Part shown: positions 1 through 8,176 of the stretch, piece by piece | Numbering within the stretch: the first letter of the stretch is position 1 | Layout: each line of letters opens with the position of its first letter | Origin: JACQFK01 sp964619955 | GTDB lineage: Bacteria; Planctomycetota; MHYJ01; JACPRB01 | DNA length: 64,000 nt | Direction of reading: 5' to 3' | NCBI GenBank assembly: GCA_964619955.1 | Contig: CAZUJF010000028.1 | Location: 1-64,000 of the forward strand | Notes under the pieces: generated by a model | The model's input: the letters and a program-made list of their open reading frames with translations, nothing else | Told to the model about the DNA's origin: nothing | The model's database searches: none | Translations under genes and position numbers: made by a program

Positions 1-24
1 ATCCGGCTTCTAGCCGTTATGTGA

Positions 25-48
25 AACCCTCGCCTTTAGGCGAGGGTT
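25..48. terminator. Perfect 10 bp stem-loop
   Basis: AACCCTCGCC and GGCGAGGGTT form a perfect 10 bp stem around a TTTA loop. It directly follows stop codons in two plus frames (bases 11-13 and 22-24), so it may end a plus-strand gene lying left of the window. The T tract after it is weak (TGTTC), so intrinsic termination is likely but not certain. It could also act on transcripts of the giant minus-strand gene, 130 bases away. Confidence 0.5.
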
Positions 49-94
49 GTTCATAGTCCCTGCTGGGAAAGCCGCCGGGCCGCACTTCGTCGGC

Positions 95-129
95 GTTACG
101 CCACGTAACACCGCGTTACGTGGCGTAAC
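95..129. repeat. Nested perfect inverted repeat
   Basis: GTTACGCCACGTAAC (95-109) and GTTACGTGGCGTAAC (115-129) are exact reverse complements with a 5-base spacer. Each arm is itself nearly palindromic (GTTACG...CGTAAC), so the element can fold as one long hairpin or as two small ones. It lies in the 175-base gap downstream of the giant minus-strand gene. It could be a terminator, an mRNA-stabilising hairpin, a REP-like element or a protein-binding site; no T run follows on either strand. Confidence 0.6.
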
Positions 130-175
130 GTGGACGCCGGGTCCGCGGGCGGAACGCCGGCCCGCCCCCCCCCCC

Positions 176-3100
176 TCAGCGCTTCGGGGCCGAGGCCTCC
201 TGCACCACCGCGCCGTGCGCGTCGCTCATCACCAGCAGCGCGAAGCGGTCCACCCGGTCCAGGTCGTCCGTGCTCAGCGCGGCGTACTCGAAGCGGCCCC
301 GCAGATCCGTGTAGCCGTCCTTGAAGAAACGCACCGAGCCGTCCTTCCCCCGCGCGAAGACCTTCACGTAGGTCTTCGGCAGCGGCTTCCGCGTCTTGAG
401 CTGCGTCACCCGGAGCTGCCCGTACGCCTCCACCACCTGCACCCCCAGCTCGTGCGCGAAACAGGGCCTGGAAACCCGGCGCCCCCCGGCCACGAGCTCC
501 ACCACCACGTTCGCCCCGTTGAACTCCGCGGGCAGCGCAAACCGCTGCGTCCCGCCCTTCTTGGACAGCACGACCTCGTCGCTCCGGTTCGGCATGATGA
601 AACTGAACCGCTCCGACTGCTCCTGCACGAAGGGCTGCCGGGAGAACAGCAGCTCCAGGTCCATCCGGTAATAATTCACCCGGACCCGCTCCAGGTTCTG
701 GAACGCGACGACCCCCTCCCGCTGCTCGATCGTGAGATCGAACGTCGCCGCCGTCGCCGCTAGGCGCCCCTGCTGCTGGTCGCGGTCCGCGGCATCCGAC
801 ACCGTCGCGGGATCCCCCTCGATCTCGTCCAGTTGCGCCAGCGCGTTCTGGAAGAGCTTGCGCCAGCGGTCCACGGGATGGTCCTGGTGGCGCTCCGCGA
901 TGAGACGCGCCGCCGCGGGCTTCTCCCGCAGGAACTCCGCATAAACCTTGAGATAGTCGTACTGCAGCTTCGTCTCGACGTCGTCGCGCTTCACGCGGTC
1001 CAGCGTGCCGAGCGCCTCCTCGACCCGGTCCTGCAGGAAGAGATAGTACGCGACCGCGAGCAGCGCCGCGGGGTCCGGCTTCGCGCGGTACCGCAACAGC
1101 GACATCAGCCGCTGGTACTGCTCCGCGAAGCGCGTGTTCAGGATGCGGCGCTGCGCCCCCAGCCGGTGCGCGCGCGCGTTGACCAGCGGCGCGTACTCGA
1201 GATGCTCGTGCCAGCGGCGCTCCACCGCGTCGAACGAAAGCGCGGGGCTTTCCAAACTCAGCCCGCTGCCGCGCAGCCAGTCCTCCTGGTGCAGCAGGTA
1301 GTCGCGCAGCCGGACCGCGTCCTTGTGGAAGATCGTGTAGGACCAGAGCAGGTCGTTGTAGGCGTGCCGCGCCGCCAGCAGATCGAGCGCGGGTCCGTGG
1401 AAGGCCTTGTCCTTCATGCGCCACGCCGTCTTCCCGAGATCCAGCCGCTCGACGTTGGCCTCCTTCAGGAACTTCAGCGTCTCCGCCGTGCTGCCGTACT
1501 GCGACACGTGCTCCCACGACGTGGTGTCGATCTGGGTGAGGCGGGACACCGCCTTCAGCGGCCAGGCCGGCGCCGCGGTCACCAGCTGCTCGTTTCGCGC
1601 GACATGCACCGGATAGTGCGGATACGTGCCGGGGACGGGGAAGTAGAACGCGTACTCCAGCGTCTCCGTGGCGTAGGCCGCGAGCTCCAGCGGGACCCCG
1701 CGCGTGACGAAGCCGTTCTTCGCCGGCAGCGCGCCGACGGGGATCTGCAGCAGCAGGTCGAGCTTGTGGGAGGACGACGTCGGGTTCGTCAGCACCACCT
1801 GGCAGGTGTAGACCGTGTGGACGAGGAACTCCTCCGTGACGTACTTGTCGAAGGTCTCCTCGCCTTCGCTGCGGGTGCGGTCGTCGTCCCTCAGGAAATT
1901 CTGGCTGACGAGGATGGGGAACGCCGCGGCGGCGCGCTCCGCGGGCCGGATCTGGCGGTGGAACACGGCGCTGCGCCCCTGCGGCTTGAGGCTCATGCGG
2001 GGGCCGTCGAAGCTCGTCGCGGCCCTGCCCGCCTCGAACGGCAGATCCAGGACCGCGAGGGCGCAGAGGATCTCCGTGAGGTTGCGGGAGGCCTCGGCGA
2101 AGTGCGGGGACAGGAAGGGCCCGCGGCCGTCGTGCGCGGCGAAGTCGCGCCAGAAGCGGTTGACCGTGACCAGCTCCGGCCCCTGCTGGTCGAGGGGGAG
2201 TTTGTAGTAATTGTTCTCCGCCCATTCCTGGGTCTGCTCGACGCTGCGGTAGAGCGCCCGCGCTTCGCGGCGGCGCTCCAGGTCCTGGTCCTTGGCGCGG
2301 CCCCGGGCCGAACGCCGCGGCGCCTCCGCCTTCTTGGACTTGGGGGCCGGGCGGTCCATCTCCCGGTCGTCGCAGGATTCCTCGGCCAGGCTGTCGGCCG
2401 CCATCGAGCGGAGCGAGGCGCTGGGTCCGGCCGCTTCCATCGCGGCGGAAGCCTTCGCCGTCGCGGCCCCCATGCCGAGGCTGTCGCCGGTCTCCAGCGC
2501 CTTGCCTTTGAGCGCCGTGTCGAAGAGCCGCGCCTCCGCGGCCCGGTCCCGCACGAGCAGCTGCGCGAGCTCCGTCACGTGGCGCGCCACCGGACCGTGT
2601 TCGTCCGCGACGCGCCGGCCCAGCAGGATGCGCTCGACGATGTTGAGGCGCCCGAATTCCCAGGGCCGCCGGTACGCGGCGAGGTCGTCGCCCAGCAGGC
2701 TGCGGTCGAGGAAGGTCTTGTCCTTCTTGTTCCGCAGGTAGGGCTGGACGCAGGACTTGAAGAAGTCCGGGTCCTTCCGCGAGAGGAACAGATGCAGCTC
2801 ATGGCAGGCGAACTCGCCGTACTTCGCGCGCTTCTCGGCCTCCGGGAGCTTGTTCCAGCGCGTGATGAATTCGAAGGCGTCGAGCGTCGCCAGGCCCGAG
2901 AGGGTCCGATAGAGCCTGAAGACGGCGCCGAGCGTGTCGAAGGTCTCGAGCTTCGTCGTGGTGAGATCCGCGATCTCAAGCGTCGCGCCGGGCTCGAGGA
3001 TCGCGACGTCCTTCTTCTCCGTGAAATGCAGCGCGGGATCCAGACCGAGCCGGAGCCGCAGATCTTGGTGCTCCGTCGTGCACTCGGGGAGGAACACGTC

Positions 3101-6100
3101 GCGGACCGCGGTGCCGGAGGAGTCCACCACGACGATCCGGACCTGGTTGGCGTGCGCGAACGCGCTGCGCGGGACCGCGAGCGTCCCGTCCTTCCCGGGA
3201 CGCAGGTTGACGAGCAGAGCGGCCGGATGGGCGAGGAAGTCGAGGCACGAGGAGGATTCGGCGGGCGCGGAGGCGTCCCGCTCCGGCGCGGCGCAGGCCG
3301 GAGGGGCGCAGGGCGCCGGCGCGCCCATCGAGGCGTAGGCCTCCCCGGCCGCCGCCTCCGCGGTGGCGGTCTCCGTGCCCCGCACGGCCCAGGGGTTGAG
3401 CAGGAGTCCGGGACGCGTGAGCATGACGCCCGGCCGGCGCAGCCCCTGCTTGCGCTCGAGGATGTAGCGGTACTCGTCGCCGATGTCGCGCCCGGAGACG
3501 TAGGCCGAGGAGGCGGCGGCGAGCGGAATGATTCCGGGCCGCGGGAGCCCCTCGCGTCCGAGTTCATGGAAGACCGAGTGGCCGGGCAGCCAGCGCGTGC
3601 CGAAGACGTGGACGCGCGTGGCGGGCGTCGCGTTCTCGACGCGGAACTGCAACTCGTCCCGACCGAGCTTGAGACGGGTGAGCCAGACGGGCTCCTGCGG
3701 CGTCTCCTCCAGCAGGCGCACGGGGGCGGCGAGCCAGCCCGCGCGGCGCGTCCCTCCCGACACGCGGATCAGCACGACGTGGCCTTCGTCCTTGAGGTGC
3801 AGCTCGTAGTCGCCCGCCTCCAGGGCCGCGACGTTCAGGAAGCCCTCTTTCAGGGAGAGGGATGCGAAGCAGTCCGCGCGATAGCGGCCCTGGGCCGTCT
3901 CCAGCAGGGCGACGGACTCCCGGCCCAGTTTCTCCGGGATGAACGGAAGGCGGAAGGGTTCGCCCGCCCGGACGTGGAGGGCGCCGGGACGCAGACAGCG
4001 GTCGGCGGACGGCGTCCAGCTCTGGCTGCCTCCCGAGGGGAGGGAGGCCTCGATCGAGACGAGATCCTCCGGCGATCCGAGCTCGACGCGCCCGCGCGCG
4101 TCCGTCTGCAGCGTGAAGGACTTCCCGAACGTGGTGTGGCGGTGCCGGAGCGTGAGCGTGACCGGGACGCCCGCGCGCGCCTCGCCGGATTTGCCGAGCA
4201 CGTGGAGGACCCAGCCCTGCCCGGTGCGCGCCAGATGCAGGTCCTCGGTCTTCTCGGTGGTTTCGATGCCGTTGAGCGTGAACGTGCGCTCGTCGGCGAC
4301 CTCCTCCTTGCGCCCGAGCGAGAGGCTCTCGACGCGGCCCCGCAGCGTGAACGTGAGGCTGAGCAGGTCCTCGGGGACCTGGAAGGGGACGACGGTCTCG
4401 CGGTCGTCGCCCAGGTCCAGGCCGCGCAGTTCCATCGTCGACTCGACGCCCTGGCGGTCGGTGGAGCGGATGAGGAGGACGGGATCCTCCAGCAACGCGA
4501 GGCTGACGGCGCTTCCGTGGACGCGCAGCGAGGGGCGCAGGAGGACCCGGGCCTCCGCGCGGCGCAGCAGGGACTCGCGGTCGGCGTAGATGCCGGCGCT
4601 GAACTGATACGTCTCGGCGCGATGCTCGAAGGATTCGAGCGTGGTGAGGGAGCCGTGGCGGAGCAGGACCGCCTGGCGGCCCGGGCGGGTGCTGAAGGGG
4701 ACCGCGACGGCGCCGTCCTTGTCCGCGACGTACTCCCGGCCGGCCATCCAGAGGGAGGCGTCCTTGAGGGGCCGGAGGGCCTCGTCCAGGATCGTGAAGA
4801 CGTGGCCCGCGGAGCCGCAGCGCTCGATGAAATGGAGGCGGCCCTTGCGGATGAGCGCGCGGCTGCTGATGCCGCCGCCGATGAACTCCACGACGAAGAC
4901 GCCCGGCCGGGCCAGGGTGGGGAACTCGAAGGTGCGGCGCACGCGGCGCGCGGGGGGCTCCGTGAACGTCATCACGCGCTCCTCGGCGGCCACGAGGCCG
5001 TCGAGGTCGAGGCTCGTGTCGACCTCCTCGCCGCGCGCGAGGAAGACGTTGAGCGTGTTGATCTCGAAGACCTTCACGACGAGCGTCGGGACGTTCTTGA
5101 CGTCGACGTCGATCGTGACGGGCTCGTCCGCGCCGTGGTAGGTACGGTTGTGGGGCGGGAACGAGACCTCGACGCGGTTCTTGAGGGCCTGGATGCGGGC
5201 GGGGTCGTTGAGGAGCGAGTACCACTGCTCCATGTCCCCGACGCCGTGGAGGATCTTGGTCTCGGCGAAGACGATCTTGAGCCAGCTCTCGAGGATCCAG
5301 GTGTCGAAGGCCTTGACGTCCTTCGCGTCGACGAAGAAGTGGGCACAGCAATCGGCGACGAGGGCCTCGTCGGTCGCGACGGCGGGCAGCTGCGTGAACG
5401 CGCCGAAATCGCGGCCGAGGCTGACGATGCCGCCGCGCCGCGCCGGGTCGTTGCTGAAGGACTCGATGTACTTGGGCGCCGCGTAGGGGACCTGGCGGGG
5501 GATCTGGAGGTAGGCCTCGAAGCGTTTGCGGTCGTAGACGCCGCGGGAGCGGTCGAAGTCGAGCTGATGGTAGAGCACGTGGGCCTTGAGCGCGTTGAAC
5601 GCGGGGGCGAGCGGCTCGACGAAGGCCCAGAGGCGTTTGAGCCGTGCTGCTTTCTCATCGGGGTTGTGCGGGTCGCCTTCGGCGCCGTCGTGAAGCTGCA
5701 GGAGCCGGGCGTGGATGAAGGCTTCGACCTTGAGCAGGTTGGGGTCCTTCCGGGACAGCTCCTCGAGCTGCAGACGGGTCATCTTTCCGTGGATGGGGAG
5801 GGAACCGAAGCCCGAGCTGTGTTTGTGCTTGAGGTCGGCGAGGACGAGGTCGACGAGGCCGGGGACGTCGGGGAGCTTGAGCCTCTGGAGCAGGGCGCGG
5901 CGGCGCTCGGGCTCGAACTTCTCGGCGACGAGGGAGTCGAGGGCGGCGTCGCTGAAGCCGGCGAGGTCGGTGCTGCCGCCGTAGGAGAGGGCCGTCTCCC
6001 GCCAGCTTTTGCGGGAGACCTCGTCGGGATCGAGGCGGGTGGGGAACGTCGGCGCGCGGCCCTCGACGTCGGGCTCGTGGTCGAAGGAGAGGCCGAGCTC

Positions 6101-6364
6101 GCGGCGCAGCTGCTCGAAGGAGGCGGCGGGATCCTTTTTCAGGGCGAGCAGGGTGCGGCGGCGGGAGATCTCGTGGGCGCGCGCGGTCCAGCCGTGCCGG
6201 GCGACCCAGGTCTCGAGCAGTTTTTGGAGTTCGGCGGGGCGGTCCTGCTGTTCGTGATGGAGGCAGTGGTAGTAGTAGTAGTCCTCGGTGCCGGGGATGA
6301 GCTGCTGGAGCGCCTTCTCGCGGTCGGCGGCCAGCGCGAACGTTTCGTCGAAGGAAGTGTCCAT
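176..6364 (-). CDS. Giant alpha-2-macroglobulin-like protein (2062 aa)
   Basis: Encodes 2062 residues. The first 400 or so residues look helical. From about 420 to 1000 there is a series of beta-sandwich stretches resembling macroglobulin MG/MG2 domains (a Tyr-His-Gly-Ala-Asp-Glu-Pro start, then an FEFPTLARPGVFVVEF strand pair). A low-complexity Ala/Pro/Cys/Ser linker lies near 1040-1080, a basic charged linker near 1390, and a long helical, TPR-like region with a final beta domain follows. I see no Cys-Gly-Glu-Gln thioester motif, so covalent protease trapping as in classical macroglobulins is unlikely. No signal peptide is visible at the N-terminus, which is odd for this fold. The start is supported by AAAGGAGC 8 bases upstream. 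It stands alone, divergent from the release-factor-like gene. The family assignment is tentative; a structural or scaffold role is equally possible. Confidence 0.6.
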   Translation of the reverse strand: MDTSFDETFALAADREKALQQLIPGTEDYYYYHCLHHEQQDRPAELQKLLETWVARHGWTARAHEISRRRTLLALKKDPAASFEQLRRELGLSFDHEPDVEGRAPTFPTRLDPDEVSRKSWRETALSYGGSTDLAGFSDAALDSLVAEKFEPERRRALLQRLKLPDVPGLVDLVLADLKHKHSSGFGSLPIHGKMTRLQLEELSRKDPNLLKVEAFIHARLLQLHDGAEGDPHNPDEKAARLKRLWAFVEPLAPAFNALKAHVLYHQLDFDRSRGVYDRKRFEAYLQIPRQVPYAAPKYIESFSNDPARRGGIVSLGRDFGAFTQLPAVATDEALVADCCAHFFVDAKDVKAFDTWILESWLKIVFAETKILHGVGDMEQWYSLLNDPARIQALKNRVEVSFPPHNRTYHGADEPVTIDVDVKNVPTLVVKVFEINTLNVFLARGEEVDTSLDLDGLVAAEERVMTFTEPPARRVRRTFEFPTLARPGVFVVEFIGGGISSRALIRKGRLHFIERCGSAGHVFTILDEALRPLKDASLWMAGREYVADKDGAVAVPFSTRPGRQAVLLRHGSLTTLESFEHRAETYQFSAGIYADRESLLRRAEARVLLRPSLRVHGSAVSLALLEDPVLLIRSTDRQGVESTMELRGLDLGDDRETVVPFQVPEDLLSLTFTLRGRVESLSLGRKEEVADERTFTLNGIETTEKTEDLHLARTGQGWVLHVLGKSGEARAGVPVTLTLRHRHTTFGKSFTLQTDARGRVELGSPEDLVSIEASLPSGGSQSWTPSADRCLRPGALHVRAGEPFRLPFIPEKLGRESVALLETAQGRYRADCFASLSLKEGFLNVAALEAGDYELHLKDEGHVVLIRVSGGTRRAGWLAAPVRLLEETPQEPVWLTRLKLGRDELQFRVENATPATRVHVFGTRWLPGHSVFHELGREGLPRPGIIPLAAASSAYVSGRDIGDEYRYILERKQGLRRPGVMLTRPGLLLNPWAVRGTETATAEAAAGEAYASMGAPAPCAPPACAAPERDASAPAESSSCLDFLAHPAALLVNLRPGKDGTLAVPRSAFAHANQVRIVVVDSSGTAVRDVFLPECTTEHQDLRLRLGLDPALHFTEKKDVAILEPGATLEIADLTTTKLETFDTLGAVFRLYRTLSGLATLDAFEFITRWNKLPEAEKRAKYGEFACHELHLFLSRKDPDFFKSCVQPYLRNKKDKTFLDRSLLGDDLAAYRRPWEFGRLNIVERILLGRRVADEHGPVARHVTELAQLLVRDRAAEARLFDTALKGKALETGDSLGMGAATAKASAAMEAAGPSASLRSMAADSLAEESCDDREMDRPAPKSKKAEAPRRSARGRAKDQDLERRREARALYRSVEQTQEWAENNYYKLPLDQQGPELVTVNRFWRDFAAHDGRGPFLSPHFAEASRNLTEILCALAVLDLPFEAGRAATSFDGPRMSLKPQGRSAVFHRQIRPAERAAAAFPILVSQNFLRDDDRTRSEGEETFDKYVTEEFLVHTVYTCQVVLTNPTSSSHKLDLLLQIPVGALPAKNGFVTRGVPLELAAYATETLEYAFYFPVPGTYPHYPVHVARNEQLVTAAPAWPLKAVSRLTQIDTTSWEHVSQYGSTAETLKFLKEANVERLDLGKTAWRMKDKAFHGPALDLLAARHAYNDLLWSYTIFHKDAVRLRDYLLHQEDWLRGSGLSLESPALSFDAVERRWHEHLEYAPLVNARAHRLGAQRRILNTRFAEQYQRLMSLLRYRAKPDPAALLAVAYYLFLQDRVEEALGTLDRVKRDDVETKLQYDYLKVYAEFLREKPAAARLIAERHQDHPVDRWRKLFQNALAQLDEIEGDPATVSDAADRDQQQGRLAATAATFDLTIEQREGVVAFQNLERVRVNYYRMDLELLFSRQPFVQEQSERFSFIMPNRSDEVVLSKKGGTQRFALPAEFNGANVVVELVAGGRRVSRPCFAHELGVQVVEAYGQLRVTQLKTRKPLPKTYVKVFARGKDGSVRFFKDGYTDLRGRFEYAALSTDDLDRVDRFALLVMSDAHGAVVQEASAPKR

Positions 6365-6473
6365 GGGGCTCCTTTAAGGGGCTTCGGATCGTCCATTAGA
6401 GAAGCAGAGCGGCGCGCAGGTTGCACGGAAAAGCGGGATCCCGGCGGCGCGCCGGGCGTGGTATAGTCCGCCC

Positions 6474-6893
6474 ATGTCCGCGATCCGGGTCAATGAACGC
6501 GTCGGGGTGCCGGAGGCCGCCGTGGAGACCAAGGCGGTTCGAGCTTCCGGTCCGGGCGGGCAGAACGTCAACAAGCTCGCCACGAAGATCCAGATGTGGG
6601 TGGACCTGTCGAAGCTGACGGGCCTGGAGCCCGGCGAGGCCTTCCGGATCCGGGAGTTCCTCAAGTCGCGGCTCGACGCCGACGGCCGGCTGCTGGTGAT
6701 GTGCCAGGAGACGCGGGACCAGATCCGCAACCGCGAGGACTGCGCCGAAAAGGTCGCGGAGCTGCTCCGCGCCGCGCTCTTCCGTCCGAAGCAGCGCCGC
6801 CGCACGCGGCCCACGCGGGCCTCGAAGGAGCGCCGGATCGAGTCCAAGCGCCACCGCTCCGACCGCCTGCGCCAGCGGAACGTGGAGGAATAG
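6474..6893 (+). CDS. arfB: Peptidyl-tRNA hydrolase ArfB-like, ribosome rescue
   Basis: A 139-residue class I release-factor-like protein without codon-recognition domains. The catalytic GGQ motif lies at about residues 27-29 in SGPGGQNVNK, the standard context for peptidyl-tRNA ester hydrolysis. The C-terminus is very basic (Arg/Lys-rich from about 105), matching the ArfB/YaeJ tail that enters the empty mRNA channel of stalled ribosomes. Family members usually have about 140 residues, so it is full length. A TATAGT hexamer ends 6 bases before the ATG, suggesting a leaderless or near-leaderless mRNA. The phosphatase gene follows after 3 bases and is probably cotranscribed. Confidence 0.88.
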   Translation: MSAIRVNERVGVPEAAVETKAVRASGPGGQNVNKLATKIQMWVDLSKLTGLEPGEAFRIREFLKSRLDADGRLLVMCQETRDQIRNREDCAEKVAELLRAALFRPKQRRRTRPTRASKERRIESKRHRSDRLRQRNVEE

Positions 6894-6896
6894 GCC

Positions 6897-7745
6897 GTGT
6901 CCGAAACGCGGAAGCGGTCCGGGAAGGAGACGCGGCGCTCCGTCCACGAGGTCCCGCGGAAGGCGCCGAAGCTGCACGGCATCGCGGAGAACCTCTACAC
7001 GCTGCAGCAGGACCTGGCGATCGCGGGCCGGATCCAGAACCGGCTGCTCCCGCCCTGTCCGGAGCTTCCCGGCTACGACTTCGGGATGTGCTACCGGCCG
7101 GCGGGGGAGGTCGGCGGGGACTTCTACGATTTCATCCCCATGGAGGGCGGCCGGCTCGGCATCCTCGTGGCCGACGCCTCGGGCAAGGGCCTGGCGGGCG
7201 CGCTGCTCATGGTCGAGGCCCGGGCGATCATCCGCGCGATGGCGACGGTCTCGACGTCGCCGCGCGAGATCCTCGAGCTGGTCAACCGCGTCCTGGTGCG
7301 CGATCTCGAGCGGGGCACGTTCGTCACGATCTTCTTCGCGCTGCTGGATCCGGCGAAGCGGACGCTGACGATGGCCAATGCGGGGCACTGTCCGCTGCTC
7401 GTCTGCACGGACGCGCGGAAGGAGATCCTCCGCTGCCAGCCGAAGGGGCTGATCCTGGGGCTGGCGTCGGAGGCCCAGTTCGCGAACTCGCTCGCCGAGG
7501 AGGTCGTGGAGTTGAAGCCGGGGGACCGCTTCGCGCTCTACTCCGACGGCGTCTCGGAGCTGATGAACCCCGTGAGCGAGGAGTTCGGCATGGAGCGCCT
7601 GCAGACCTGGCTGCGGGTGAACGCGCACCTGCACTCGGACGAGGTGGTGGGCAGCCTGAAGCAGGCGCTCGAGCTCCACCAGGCGGGGCAGATGCAGTCG
7701 GACGACATCACGTTCGTGACCGGCCGCTTCGACCCCGGGGCCTGA
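6897..7745 (+). CDS. SpoIIE/RsbU-type PP2C serine phosphatase
   Basis: 282 residues starting at GTG, 3 bases after the previous stop. The first 40 residues are basic and probably unstructured. A short helix (about 40-60, containing QQDLAIAGRIQNRLLP) leads into a PPM/SpoIIE phosphatase domain with the metal-binding signatures GGDFYDF, VADASGKGLAGAL, NAGHCP and YSDGVSE, plus a final Asp-Asp near the C-terminus. These enzymes dephosphorylate anti-sigma-factor antagonists in partner-switching systems. No sensor domain is attached and no anti-sigma partner is adjacent, so its target lies elsewhere. It ends exactly where the convergent ArsR-type gene ends. Confidence 0.88.
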   Translation: MSETRKRSGKETRRSVHEVPRKAPKLHGIAENLYTLQQDLAIAGRIQNRLLPPCPELPGYDFGMCYRPAGEVGGDFYDFIPMEGGRLGILVADASGKGLAGALLMVEARAIIRAMATVSTSPREILELVNRVLVRDLERGTFVTIFFALLDPAKRTLTMANAGHCPLLVCTDARKEILRCQPKGLILGLASEAQFANSLAEEVVELKPGDRFALYSDGVSELMNPVSEEFGMERLQTWLRVNAHLHSDEVVGSLKQALELHQAGQMQSDDITFVTGRFDPGA

Positions 7746-8078
7746 TCATCCCCCGAGCGCCTCCCGCTCGCGCTTCACGCGGTCCTCCAGGGCGCCGCAG
7801 ACGACGGTGCAGAGCCGCCGGACGCTGTCGTCGGCGAGCCGGTACCACGCGTTGAGGCCGTCCTTGCGCCGGGCCACCAGGCCCTCGGCGGCCAGCAGGC
7901 CGAGGTGTTTGCTCGTGTTCGCCTGGGCCGCGCCCGTGATCCGGCAGAGCTCCTGGACCGTGCGCTCCCCCCCGAAGAGGGACTGGAGGATCGCCAGGCG
8001 CGTGGGGTCCGAGAGGGCCTTGAAGCGCCGCGCCACCCGCGCGAGGGCCTCCGGGCCCAGGGCCGTTTTCTTCGCCAT
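7746..8078 (-). CDS. ArsR/BigR-type repressor of sulfur-stress genes
   Basis: A 110-residue winged-helix ArsR-family protein. The recognition helix is in QANTSKHLGLLAAEGLV (about 52-68). Cys45 in the second helix region and Cys90/Cys94 in the last helix match the layout of the redox cysteines of BigR/SqrR-type sensors, in which reactive sulfur species form a disulfide or tetrasulfide and release DNA. It diverges from a persulfide dioxygenase-rhodanese gene followed by a TauE/SafE permease, the arrangement known for BigR operons, and a large palindrome lies between them. That makes a persulfide sensor more likely than an arsenic or metal sensor; a classical ArsR metal site is not apparent. Confidence 0.85.
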   Translation of the reverse strand: MAKKTALGPEALARVARRFKALSDPTRLAILQSLFGGERTVQELCRITGAAQANTSKHLGLLAAEGLVARRKDGLNAWYRLADDSVRRLCTVVCGALEDRVKREREALGG

Positions 8079-8114
8079 TTTCCCGTCCTCCTCGTTTTCC
8101 GGGATGTTTTCCTC

Positions 8115-8157
8115 TTGACAACACTATAACTATATAGTAATATAGTAGCGTTGTCAA
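8115..8157. promoter_or_regulatory. Divergent promoters within a BigR-type operator
   Basis: TTGACAAC (8115-8122) and GTTGTCAA (8150-8157) are perfect inverted arms. The AT-rich core holds the palindrome ACTATATAGT (8129-8138), flanked by a further ACTATA and TATAGT. On the plus strand TTGACA (8115-8120) and TAATAT (8138-8143) are 17 bases apart. On the minus strand TTGACA (8157-8152) and TATAGT (8134-8129) are also 17 bases apart. Both promoters therefore lie inside the presumed operator, so one bound repressor would silence both directions. AAGGAGG at 8165-8171 is the ribosome binding site for the plus-strand gene. Confidence 0.85.
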
Positions 8158-8176
8158 GGAAAAGAAGGAGGAGTTT

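Noticed and set aside
95..129. Integron attC-like site
   Set aside because: The arms contain GTTAC and GTAAC but do not fit the RYYYAAC/GTTRRRY core sites, and there is no integron integrase or cassette array.
833..6466. A plus-strand open frame of 1877 codons
   Set aside because: It is antisense to the giant gene and its product is an Arg/Glu/Val-rich shadow typical of reversed high-GC coding sequence. No family motif, no ribosome binding site.
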